Below, in pieces: positions 53,203 to 62,304 of a stretch of 64,000 nucleotides of DNA. The notes below the pieces were generated by a model that searched no databases, was not told the DNA's origin, and was given only the letters and a program-made list of their open reading frames with translations. Both the position numbers and the translations under genes were made by a program. Position 1 is the first letter of the stretch, and each line of letters begins with the position of its first letter. Source of the stretch: Bog-756 sp052326605 (GTDB lineage: Bacteria; Actinomycetota; Acidimicrobiia; Acidimicrobiales; RAAP-2); the NCBI GenBank assembly GCA_052326605.1, contig JBKQMB010000023.1, forward strand, positions 62,001 through 126,000. The letters run 5' to 3'.

Positions 53203-54420
53203 TCAGTTTTCAGGCTCTCCGAGGACGATTACCGAGTTGTAACCGCCCATGCCGATGGACGACTTCACCATCAGACCGGGCAGGCGTGGCGTGAGCCCGT
53301 TGAGCAGCCGCGGATGGCCCGGGGCCACCTGGGGCGGCGACGGGATGAACCCGGTCTGAAAGGCGTAGATCGTAGCCAGGATCTCCACGGCGGATGCCGC
53401 AGCCTGGCAGTGCCCGACCAGCGGCTTGATCGAGAAGATGCCGCGTGCCTGGGGGAACAGTTCGTCGAGCACCCGGGCCTCGGCCGCATCGCACTGGGCG
53501 GTGCCCGGACCGTGGGCGTTCAGGTAGGCCACCTCCGACGGGTCGGCGCCCGATGCGGTCAGCGCCTCGCGGAAGCAGCGGAACACCTCGTGCAGGTCGG
53601 GCGCCATCGCCACTGCGTTGTACCCGTCCATGGTCATCGCACCGCCGAGGACCGAGGCATAGGCACCGCGGTCGTCGTTCGAGAGGACCATGGCCACTGC
53701 CGCCTCGCCCCCGACGAAGCCGCGGCTGCCCTCCTGGAAGGGCCGGCAGGCATCGAACGGTGGGGAGTCGATCACAGCCACGCCCACGTCGGCGAAGCCA
53801 CGGAGGTTCTCGGCCAGCCCGGACAGGTCGGTGGCGAGCAGGATCACATCGGAGGCGATGCCGGAGTCGAGCCACGACTTGGCGGTGATCACCCCGGCGT
53901 TGCCGGAGGCACACATGGCCGACACCGACATGGCCGGGCCGTGGAAGTCGTTCTCCTTCATGAGCATGCAGATGACCGTGGAGGGCATCATGTTGACCCA
54001 CTGGCGGGCGCGTACGCGTTTGGCTGTCGACCGGTGGAACTCGCTCCACATCTCCACGTCTCCGAGGACCAGGCTGTGGATCACCCCGACCACAGGGCCC
54101 GGCTTCCATCCCCGTTCGAGGGCGTCGGTGATCGCTTCACGGGCGGCGAAGCGGAGCGCCTGCATGAAGCGGCTCGGGCCGTCACGTCGGTCGCCTTCCG
54201 CGGAGATGGTGGAGATGTAGGCATAGCCGCCGTCGACGAAGTCCTCGGGGACCTCGGTGCGCTTCACCGCGCTCTCCCCGAGCAGAAAGCCGTCCCACAT
54301 GTGCTTGGTGCCCCATCCGTAACCGGTAACCGCCCCAACGCCGGTGATGCTCATGGGCGTATCGCGGCCGGCTTTGGGGGTTGGCGAGTCAGATGACGAT
54401 GACCGGACTGCGTCAGACAT
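53203..54420 (-). CDS. Beta-ketoacyl-ACP synthase-like protein
   Basis: Ketosynthase-fold protein of 405 residues. The full Cys-His-His triad is visible: C170 in SVSAMCASGNAGV, H303 in NAHGPGTAQCD and H337 in PLVGHCQAAASAVE. It resembles KAS II/polyketide-type synthases, with FIPSPPQVAPGHPRL and SSIGMGGYNSVIVL at the end. The ATG at 54420 has GAGGAGG upstream. No acyl carrier protein or other fatty-acid genes adjoin it; it sits just after ipdC (307 bases away), so it may belong to a separate lipid pathway. Confidence 0.88.
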   Translation of the reverse strand: MSDAVRSSSSDSPTPKAGRDTPMSITGVGAVTGYGWGTKHMWDGFLLGESAVKRTEVPEDFVDGGYAYISTISAEGDRRDGPSRFMQALRFAAREAITDALERGWKPGPVVGVIHSLVLGDVEMWSEFHRSTAKRVRARQWVNMMPSTVICMLMKENDFHGPAMSVSAMCASGNAGVITAKSWLDSGIASDVILLATDLSGLAENLRGFADVGVAVIDSPPFDACRPFQEGSRGFVGGEAAVAMVLSNDDRGAYASVLGGAMTMDGYNAVAMAPDLHEVFRCFREALTASGADPSEVAYLNAHGPGTAQCDAAEARVLDELFPQARGIFSIKPLVGHCQAAASAVEILATIYAFQTGFIPSPPQVAPGHPRLLNGLTPRLPGLMVKSSIGMGGYNSVIVLGEPEN

Positions 54421-54727
54421 CAGACCTCCTCGAGGTCACGTTGCCCGGGAATTCCCCCACCTTGTGGGCGGGTAATAAGTAATTCCGGGCTTGGGTTGGC
54501 AGGCTCTTTGGCTGTAATTCTTGGGAATCGCTTAGTGATGCTTATTGGCTGGTCTGGCCCTGACCGCTTGTCGAGCGGGTCACCAGTATCGCTCACTCCC
54601 ATGCCGGGCACAATGGCGGAGTGCATTTTTTCAATCGGCGATTGTCATTGACAGCCGGCCGGACAAATCATTGGCGTTGGACGGACGCCGGCAGCCGGTC
54701 GGGCGAGCCTCCGGGTGGACGGCGCCC
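54421..54727. other. 307-base gap with foldable leader before the ketosynthase gene
   Basis: This gap lies between ipdC and the ketosynthase gene and is less GC-rich than its neighbours. CCCGGGAATT (54447-54456) and AATTCCGGG (54480-54488) can pair with one bulge, enclosing the short stem CCCAC/GTGGG, so a branched stem could form in the transcript upstream of the ketosynthase. It does not match a riboswitch class I know. A 68-codon frame on the minus strand (54420-54626) has no supporting features. Confidence 0.4.
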
Positions 54728-55852
54728 TCAGGCCTCGGATGCCGCCCCGAACCGATCGAGCACTCCCGTCGCCTCGCTGATGATCCGTTCGATCAACTGC
54801 GCGACGGTGGGGAGCTCGCCGATCTCCCCCACGACCTGACCGGTCGGCAGAACGCCCGCGTCGGTGCGGCCGTCGACGAGCGCGGCCTTGGTCATCATCG
54901 GCGCATTGGCGGCCATCATCACCTGTGGCCACGAGAGGTCGTTGCCCCGCTTCATGGCCCGCCCCTCCTTCACCAGGGCGACCAGCGTCGTGTCCGACTG
55001 GCGGCGGAAGGCGTGGGCATTGGCCAGCGCCCGCGGCATGTTGCGCAGCCAGCTCGACCTCTCGAGGTGGTCGACCAGCTCGGTGCGGATGACCCGTTGG
55101 GGAGCGCCATCGACCGCAGTGGAGACCACCGTGCCGGTGACGGGCGTCTGGAGGTAGACCCTCTTCACCTCGTCGGGGACGCGACTCTCCTGGGTGAGGA
55201 GGAAACGAGTGCCCATGGCGATCCCCACGGCCCCGTAGGCCAGCGCCGCCACCAGCCCCCGCCCGTCGAAGAACCCCCCGGCGGCCACCACGGCAACCGT
55301 GTCGCCCACTGCGTCGACGACGCCCGGCGTGAGCAGCGAGGTGGGCACCGAGCCGGTGTGCCCGCCGCCCTCGCCCCCTTGGGCGATGACCGCATCGACG
55401 CCCCACCCCGCCACCTTCTCTGCATGGCGCCGGGCCCCGATGGTCGGCATCACCACCAGGCCGGCGTCACGGCACCGGGCGATGAGATCGGGGCTCGGGG
55501 CCTGGGCGAAGCTGGCCACCTTCACCCCGTTGTCGAACATGAGCGCCACCCGGTCCCCGACGTCGGCGACGTCGGTCCGCAGGTTGACGCCGAACGGGCG
55601 GTCGGTGCGCGAGCGCACCTCCGCGATGGCGGCGGCCAGCTCGGGACAGGTCATGGTGGCCGAGGCCAGGATGCCCAGTCCGCCGGCTTCGGCGGTGGCG
55701 GCAACCAGGCGCGGACCGGCCACCCACCCCATGCCGGTCTGGACGATCGGATAGCGGACGCCGACCAGATCACAGAAGCGGGTCTGCAGGGCGGGGTGCG
55801 CCCTCGGGCCGTGGGCCGACCCCGGCAGACCGCCCGGACGGTACGCGCTCAT
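54728..55852 (-). CDS. ipdC: IpdC-type flavin oxidoreductase of steroid ring degradation
   Basis: NMO-family FMN TIM barrel of 374 residues. It has YPIVQTGMGWVAGPRLVAAT, AQGGEGGGHTGSVPTSLLTP, VAAGGFFDGRGLVAALAYGA and GIAMGTRFLLTQESRVPDEV. The assignment to IpdC rests mainly on context: it overlaps ipdB (ATGA) and follows ipdA and echA20 in the same order as in Mycobacterium. IpdC acts on the CoA thioester of the C/D-ring intermediate before IpdAB opens it. The C-terminus carries EVVGEIGELPTVAQLIER-like residues typical of this group. Confidence 0.88.
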   Translation of the reverse strand: MSAYRPGGLPGSAHGPRAHPALQTRFCDLVGVRYPIVQTGMGWVAGPRLVAATAEAGGLGILASATMTCPELAAAIAEVRSRTDRPFGVNLRTDVADVGDRVALMFDNGVKVASFAQAPSPDLIARCRDAGLVVMPTIGARRHAEKVAGWGVDAVIAQGGEGGGHTGSVPTSLLTPGVVDAVGDTVAVVAAGGFFDGRGLVAALAYGAVGIAMGTRFLLTQESRVPDEVKRVYLQTPVTGTVVSTAVDGAPQRVIRTELVDHLERSSWLRNMPRALANAHAFRRQSDTTLVALVKEGRAMKRGNDLSWPQVMMAANAPMMTKAALVDGRTDAGVLPTGQVVGEIGELPTVAQLIERIISEATGVLDRFGAASEA

Positions 55853-56637
55853 CCCCGCACCTCCCGGTCGCGGAGCCCCCGGGGGTCGATAACGGTGCGG
55901 ATCAAATCCAACTCGGCCGGGGTCGGCGTGCGGGTGTGCGGTACGTCGGGGGGCACCACCAACTCGAACCCGGTGGCCTCCACGACGTCGTCGACCGTGA
56001 CCCCGGGATGGACGGATCGGATGCGCATCACCCGGTCGGGTGTTTCGAAGTCGAACACGCCGAGGTTGGAGACCACGCGGCGGATCTCGTGGTAGCGGCC
56101 GGCCGCCGGGCCCGCCGCTGCCGCCCGGGCGTAGCCCACACCCGACACCACGTCGACCTGTTCGACGAACGACCGGGTCGAATGGTTCGGCACCCAGTAG
56201 CTGGTCGAATGGTTGACGGTGTTGCCGGGGGCGCCCCGCACGCCCACCAGTTGGACCTTGGGACGTGCCCAGTCACCGATGGCGCTGATGTTCTGATTAC
56301 CCGTGCGGTCGATCTGGGAGGCCATCATGATGAGGTTGCGGCGACCCGACCACACGACGTCGAACACCTTCCGGTAGGGCATATGCGACTCGAGGACCAG
56401 GCTTGACGGAGGTGCGCCGAGGGAAGGGGTGCCGTTCACCAGCGCGGCGTCCCCGTCGGTGAGCACCAGGTCGGGGGCGAACGTCATCCGGGCCAGTCGG
56501 GCCCCCAGGGCCGGAGCCGTGCCGAATGCACTGGCCATCACTTCGCCGTCCCCCCGGAATACCTCGGCACAGGCAGTGGCGCAGAACTCCGCCCGGCTGA
56601 CGCCGGGGGAGTCGGCAGCCGCCGGTGCCCCGATCAC
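55849..56637 (-). CDS. ipdB: COCHEA-CoA hydrolase subunit beta (IpdB)
   Basis: CoA-transferase-fold subunit of 262 residues. With IpdA it forms the hydrolase that opens the last carbocyclic ring of steroid degradation (COCHEA-CoA). Recognisable parts are SRAEFCATACAEVFRGDGEV, GARLARMTFAPDLVLTDGDA, RTGNQNISAIGDWARPKVQL, GAPGNTVNHSTSYWVPNHST, VVSNLGVFDFETPDRVMRIR and the C-terminal IDPRGLRDREVRG. The family has lost ordinary CoA-transferase activity. GTG 56637 overlaps the ipdA stop (GTGA). Confidence 0.93.
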   Translation of the reverse strand: MIGAPAAADSPGVSRAEFCATACAEVFRGDGEVMASAFGTAPALGARLARMTFAPDLVLTDGDAALVNGTPSLGAPPSSLVLESHMPYRKVFDVVWSGRRNLIMMASQIDRTGNQNISAIGDWARPKVQLVGVRGAPGNTVNHSTSYWVPNHSTRSFVEQVDVVSGVGYARAAAAGPAAGRYHEIRRVVSNLGVFDFETPDRVMRIRSVHPGVTVDDVVEATGFELVVPPDVPHTRTPTPAELDLIRTVIDPRGLRDREVRG

Positions 56638-57521
56638 TTCGCACCTCCCATGGGCGACGCAGCGCGCTCCGCCGCCGCGACCCGGGTGGCGGCCTGGTAG
56701 CCGGCTTCGTCCAAGGCCAGGTACCGCTCCTCGAAGGCGGACCACCCGTCGGGGTCGGAAGCCGCCGCCACATAGGCCCGTTGGAACTCCTCGTCGCGCG
56801 CGTAGTCCGGGACGCAGGCGGTGAAGTGGGCCCCACCCGGCGTCTCCACCACACCGTCGGTCAGCAGCCGGCTGATGCACATGGTCTGCAAGGGGCCCTC
56901 CGAGACGAACTGCTCGGTGTCGATGATCCGTTCGGTGGTGACGAAGCGGCGGTCGGCAGCCCCCAGGAACAGCTCGTCGAAGAAGGGATCGGGTCCGAGT
57001 ATCTGGCCGGAGCCCGAGGAGTCGGCCCGGTTGACGTGGACGACCGCGGCGTCGAGATGCAGCGCCGGCATCGCCACCAACTCCTCGGCGTCCTCGTAGG
57101 GGGAGGTGACGGTCCGCAACGACGGGTTGACCCGCATGACGTCGGACCCGAGGCCGGCCCTGGTGGGCAGGAACGGCACCCGCTGGGACGCAGCGAGCAG
57201 GCCGAGGTAGAACATGCCCTCGTCGATCTCCATGGCCTCGACCGCACCCGTCTGGCGGGCCACCTTGAAGTGGGGGTCGGTGGGAATGGAGTCGAGGGTC
57301 ACGAAGCCGAAGACCACCTTGACCACCTTGCCGGCTGCGCACAGCAGACCGACGTCCGGCCCCCCGTAGGACACCACGGTCAGGTCGCTCAGATCGGACC
57401 GGAGGATGGCACGGACCGCGGCCATCGGCTTGCGCCGCGATCCCCAGCCACCGATGCCGATGGTCATCCCGCTGTGCAATTCGCCCGTCAGGTCTTCGAG
57501 CGACAGCCGTTTGTCAGCCAT
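56634..57521 (-). CDS. ipdA: COCHEA-CoA hydrolase subunit alpha (IpdA)
   Basis: CoA-transferase-fold alpha subunit of 295 residues. The signature GMTIGIGGWGSRRKPMAAVR, then DLTVVSYGGPDVGLLCAAGK and RVPFLPTRAGLGSDVMRVNP, is characteristic of IpdA rather than of true CoA transferases. Later ETPGGAHFTACVPDYARDEE supports it. It forms the heteromer with IpdB, whose gene it overlaps. ATG 57521 is the start; a 116-base gap separates it from echA20 upstream, so an internal promoter is possible. Confidence 0.94.
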   Translation of the reverse strand: MADKRLSLEDLTGELHSGMTIGIGGWGSRRKPMAAVRAILRSDLSDLTVVSYGGPDVGLLCAAGKVVKVVFGFVTLDSIPTDPHFKVARQTGAVEAMEIDEGMFYLGLLAASQRVPFLPTRAGLGSDVMRVNPSLRTVTSPYEDAEELVAMPALHLDAAVVHVNRADSSGSGQILGPDPFFDELFLGAADRRFVTTERIIDTEQFVSEGPLQTMCISRLLTDGVVETPGGAHFTACVPDYARDEEFQRAYVAAASDPDGWSAFEERYLALDEAGYQAATRVAAAERAASPMGGAK

Positions 57522-57637
57522 GAGCCGCCACCGCCCGGTGTGGGATGTCCATTGTCGGTCCGCTCCTCTGGTCCCTCTGCCTCTTGTCCGGTCGGCCCTG
57601 TGCCCGGTCGGCCTCGCGTGCCGACCGACGACGTGGC

Positions 57638-58396
57638 CTACCTCGTGGTGTCCGCGTCACGCTTCTCGACGAATGCGGCCCGCTGCTCGTCGGCCACGCC
57701 TGCCACGTGGAGCTCGTAGGTGAACCCCTGTTCGAAGCGGTAGCTGCTTTTCACGTCGACCGGGTCGATAGCGTTGAGCGACTCCTTCGCCCGCCGGATG
57801 ATGGTGGGGCTCTTGGTGGCGATGTCCGCCGCCACCCCGTAGGCAGCGTCGACCAGCTGGTCGCGCGGGACGACGCGTAGTACCGAGCCGTAGTCGTGGA
57901 GCTCGGCCGCCGTTGCCGGCTGCGCCGTGTAGACCATCGAGCGCATCCGGTGCTGGGGGACGAGACGCGACAGATGGGTGGCCGCGCCGAGCGCACCGCG
58001 GTCGACCTCGGGAAGCCCGAACGTTGCGTCCTCGGACGCCACGACGATGTCGGCGTTGCCGGCGATGCCCACTCCGCCCCCGAGGCAGAACCCGTGCACG
58101 GCGGCGATGACGGGAACCTCGCACTCGTAGACGGCTGCGAATGCCGCGTAGCAGCCGCGGTTGGCGCCGATCAGGGCCTGGTCGCCTACGGCCTGGATCT
58201 CCTTGATGTCCACGCCGGCGCAGAACCCGCGCCCTTCGGCCCGGACGATCACCACCCGGTTGTCCGGGACCCGACCGGCCGCGACGACCGCGTCGGCGAG
58301 TGCGAACCAGCCTGCGACGTCCAGGGCGTTGACGGGCGGATGGTCGATGACCACCTCGGCGATGCCTGGGAGCTTCTGGAGGGACGATATGGGCAT
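57638..58396 (-). CDS. echA20: EchA20-type crotonase (steroid ring D hydrolase)
   Basis: Crotonase of 252 residues. In Mycobacterium EchA20 hydrolyses ring D of the HIEC-CoA intermediate. Diagnostic stretches are VVIVRAEGRGFCAGVDIKEI, NRGCYAAFAAVYECEVPVIA, VHGFCLGGGVGIAGNADIVV, ATFGLPEVDRGALGAATHLS and the C-terminal FTYELHVAGVADEQRAAFVE. The order echA20-ipdA-ipdB-ipdC matches the mycobacterial cluster. ATG 58396; the divergent SDR and a CTGAC-N5-GTCAG-like site lie upstream. Confidence 0.93.
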   Translation of the reverse strand: MPISSLQKLPGIAEVVIDHPPVNALDVAGWFALADAVVAAGRVPDNRVVIVRAEGRGFCAGVDIKEIQAVGDQALIGANRGCYAAFAAVYECEVPVIAAVHGFCLGGGVGIAGNADIVVASEDATFGLPEVDRGALGAATHLSRLVPQHRMRSMVYTAQPATAAELHDYGSVLRVVPRDQLVDAAYGVAADIATKSPTIIRRAKESLNAIDPVDVKSSYRFEQGFTYELHVAGVADEQRAAFVEKRDADTTR

Positions 58397-58496
58397 GACC
58401 GGCTCCGGGAGGTTCGGAGGCGTGGGCCCGGGACCGTCTGCCGCCCGGGAGTCCCGGGGATCGCGGATGGGTACGCGGGCACGCGCTCAGCGTGAT

Positions 58497-58511
58497 CTGA
58501 TACAGCGTCAG
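58497..58511. promoter_or_regulatory. Putative operator, CTGAC-N5-GTCAG family (site 5)
   Basis: CTGATACAGCGTCAG, one base off the consensus. It lies in the divergent region between echA20-ipdABC (start 58396) and the SDR (start 58543), where one site could control both. Its left arm reads CTGAT, so it is the weaker kind of match together with site 1. Confidence 0.55.
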
Positions 58512-58542
58512 GACAGTACCAGTCGAGGACAGGGGGAACGCT

Positions 58543-59388
58543 GTGGCCGCATCCGAGAGCACTGGCCGAACCGGCGTGTTCGACGGCCGCGGCCGCGTGG
58601 TGGTGGTGACCGGGGGGGCCCGGGGCATCGGTCGCGGGATCGCGGAGGGCTTCCTGGCCACCGGCGCCGAGGTCGTGGTGTGTGGCCGGACCGACGTTCC
58701 CGAGAAGGGACTGCCGGCGGCGACCGATCCGAACGGGGGGTCGCGGCGGGCGGTCTTCGTTGCCGCCGACCTCCGCGACGCCGAGCAGGCCGCGTCGGTG
58801 ATCGCGGCAGCTCTGGACCGTTTCGGACGGGTCGACACCCTGATCAACAACGCCGGCGGCTCGCCGCGGGCCGAGGCAGCGGTGGCCTCTTCGCGGTTTT
58901 CCGCCTCGATCGTGGCCCTCAATCTGCTGGCGCCCCTCTACTGTGCCCAGGCGGCCAACGCGGTCATGCAGGCCCAGGACGACGGTGGGACGATCGTCAA
59001 CATCGCCTCGGTGAGCGGGCTTCGGCCTTCGCCGGGAACCGCCGCCTACGGGGCGGCCAAGGCGGGGCTCATCAACCTGACCCAGTCGCTGGCCATCGAA
59101 TGGGCCCCCAAGGTCCGGGTGAACTGCCTGAGTGCCGGTCTGGTCGCCACCGAGGCCGCGAACGATCACTACGGGGGGCCCGACGGGATGGCCGAGGTGG
59201 CCGCCACCGTGCCCCTCGGGCGATTCGGCACGCCGGCGGACATGGCCGGCCTCTGCCTCTTTCTGGCGTCGCCGCTGGCCGGGTACGTGACAGGGGCCAA
59301 CCTGGTGGCCCACGGTGGAGGGGAGCGGCCTGCTTTCCTGACCGCAGTCGAGCGGGCAACCGGGGGATCTCCCCGCGGGCAGCGGTGA
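58543..59388 (+). CDS. Short-chain dehydrogenase/reductase near the steroid operon
   Basis: Classical SDR of 281 residues. Cofactor motif VVVVTGGARGIGRGIAEGFL, NNAGGSPRAEA, catalytic Ser in IASVSGLRPSPG and Tyr-Lys in YGAAKAGLINLT, with C-terminal YVTGANLVAHGGG. The CGRTDVP after the second strand suggests NADP. GTG 58543 has AGGGGG upstream. It is divergent from the echA20-ipdABC operon, so it may be one of the steroid-alcohol SDRs of that pathway (for example an IpdF-like or Rv3549c-like enzyme), but I cannot tell which. Confidence 0.9.
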   Translation: MAASESTGRTGVFDGRGRVVVVTGGARGIGRGIAEGFLATGAEVVVCGRTDVPEKGLPAATDPNGGSRRAVFVAADLRDAEQAASVIAAALDRFGRVDTLINNAGGSPRAEAAVASSRFSASIVALNLLAPLYCAQAANAVMQAQDDGGTIVNIASVSGLRPSPGTAAYGAAKAGLINLTQSLAIEWAPKVRVNCLSAGLVATEAANDHYGGPDGMAEVAATVPLGRFGTPADMAGLCLFLASPLAGYVTGANLVAHGGGERPAFLTAVERATGGSPRGQR

Positions 59389-59583
59389 GCTCCGCCTGCC
59401 CGTGGCGGGCCGCCACTCCTCCGCACCCGAGGGCGGCCGTCCGGGGCCCGTTTCGGCCGGTCGGGTGGCAAAATGCCTCAAGTGGGCGCCTGGGGCGTCC
59501 GATATTTCCGGTGTGATCCGTGAAATGCGAACCGTTCCCGAGCGGGGCGGTAGTTCCCCTGTCGACCCGGGGGTGGTCGGGCC

Positions 59584-60669
59584 GTGGTGACCGACACCGA
59601 GTCGACGTTCGCGCTGGTGGGCGCGCCCTATCTCGAGTACCTCCCGGTGGTCGACCTCTCCTCCGGTCGCCTGTTGGGCATGGAGGCGCTGGTCCGGTGG
59701 CTGCATCCCTCCCGAGGGCTCATCTCCCCCGATCAGCTGATTCCGGATGCAGAGGCCAGCGGTGACATCGTGCCGCTCACCCGGTGGGTGCTGATGGAGG
59801 CGTGCGAGCAGGCCCACCGGTGGTCATCGAGCATCCAGCTGGGGGTGAACTGCACGGTCGAGGGCCTGCGCCGGGGTGAGGTGTCCAAGGCGGTCGCCGC
59901 CGCGCTCGAGCAGACGGGATTCCGAAGCGGGCAACTCACCCTCGAGGTGACCGAGGACGCCATCGTGGACTCCTCGGCAGCTGCCGACCTGGGCGCGCTG
60001 TCGCAGATGGGCGTGCAGCTCTCGGTGGACGATGTCGGCACCAACTGGTCCTCGTTCGAGCCGTTCAAGAACCACTCGATCGGCACCGTGAAGATCGACG
60101 GCTCCTTCATCGCCGGGCTCGAGCCGGTACAGGGCATCAACCGCCTGGTGGTCGAGACGGTGATCCACATGGCGCACTCACTGGGCATGTCGGCCATCGT
60201 CGAGTGCGTGGAGACCTTGGGCCAGGTACAGATCGTGCGCGCTTTCGACGCGGACGCCGCGCAGGGGTTCTTCTTCGCCCCGCCGATGTCGAGCGACGAC
60301 GCCGCCGCCTTCGCCGCCGGGCCGGAGATCCCGCAGTTCTCCCGGACCGAGGTCCGGACGCTGGTTGCGCCTTCGGACCACTCCATCGACCTCGGCTTCA
60401 GGACCGAGCCGACGCCTGCCGGTTCGGTGGAGGACGAAGCCACCGACGTCGGTTCCGACGAGGTCGTGGGTGATGCGTGGACCGGGGCCATCGGGGGCAG
60501 CACTGCCTTCGGTGGTGCGTCCAGGGAGGATGGACACACACCAGGGGTGACGAACGGGAGACCCGCTCCGACACCCCCGGTGCGGGCGGCAGCCGCCGTG
60601 CCCGAAGACCCGCCCCGGGGCCGAGCGCCCCTCCCGCAGCCTGCCGAGGGCGGCGAGCAGAAGGCCTGA
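59584..60669 (+). CDS. Stand-alone EAL-domain c-di-GMP phosphodiesterase-like protein
   Basis: Protein of 361 residues: an EAL domain (about 12-245) and a disordered Pro/Ala/Glu-rich tail (about 250-361). EAL motif MEALVRW has E34; LEVTED, the DD pair in DDVGTNWSS, VKIDGSF and QGFFFAPP are present, so the metal and catalytic positions are kept, but DDFGTG reads DDVGTN and EGVET reads ECVET. Activity is therefore likely but should be checked. GTG 59584 (or 59587) is the start; the ribosome site is weak. Confidence 0.88.
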   Translation: MVTDTESTFALVGAPYLEYLPVVDLSSGRLLGMEALVRWLHPSRGLISPDQLIPDAEASGDIVPLTRWVLMEACEQAHRWSSSIQLGVNCTVEGLRRGEVSKAVAAALEQTGFRSGQLTLEVTEDAIVDSSAAADLGALSQMGVQLSVDDVGTNWSSFEPFKNHSIGTVKIDGSFIAGLEPVQGINRLVVETVIHMAHSLGMSAIVECVETLGQVQIVRAFDADAAQGFFFAPPMSSDDAAAFAAGPEIPQFSRTEVRTLVAPSDHSIDLGFRTEPTPAGSVEDEATDVGSDEVVGDAWTGAIGGSTAFGGASREDGHTPGVTNGRPAPTPPVRAAAAVPEDPPRGRAPLPQPAEGGEQKA

Positions 60670-60730
60670 CGACCGCCCCATTTCGGGCAGGAGTGGTCGC
60701 TTCTCGCAATTTGGCGATATACCTCTGGCC

Positions 60731-61953
<1,223 letters not shown>

Positions 61954-61957
<4 letters not shown>

Positions 61958-62304
61958 GCACCGGAATTCTCGAGTTTCTGACGATCTTCGTGCTGGCCGC
62001 ATTCGTCGGCAACGAGGTCATCGGCCGGGTGCCGAGCATCCTGCACACCCCGCTCATGTCCGGGAGCAACGCCATCCACGGCATCATCCTGGTCGGCGCC
62101 ATCCTCATCATGGGCGAGGCCCAGGGGACCGTGCAGATCACCTTGGCGTTCCTCGCGGTCATCCTGGCCACCCTCAACATCGTGGGCGGCTTCGTTGTCA
62201 CCGACCGGATGCTGGAGATGTTCAAGGCCAAGCCGGCTGAGCGCGCCGCGAAGCCCGACAGCGGCGACGACTCCGGGGATGCTGCACCGGGTGGTGCCAA
62301 GTGA
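61954..62304 (+). CDS. pntAB: NAD(P) transhydrogenase alpha subunit, transmembrane part (PntAB type)
   Basis: Small membrane subunit of 116 residues with three helices: LEFLTIFVLAAFVGNEVIG, HGIILVGAILIMGEAQG and QITLAFLAVILATLNIVGGF. PLMSGSNAIHGIILVG is the conserved loop of this domain. A hydrophilic C-terminal tail follows. It overlaps the upstream gene (ATGA) and the downstream pntB (GTGA), so the three genes form one operon. Confidence 0.95.

Noticed and set aside
54420..54626. A 68-codon minus-strand frame directly upstream of the ketosynthase gene
   Set aside because: It has no recognisable domain, poor codon character and no ribosome site; the region looks more like a leader.
54421..54727. 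A c-di-GMP riboswitch near the GGDEF/EAL and ketosynthase genes
   Set aside because: I looked for the conserved GEMM core sequences in this gap and did not find them.
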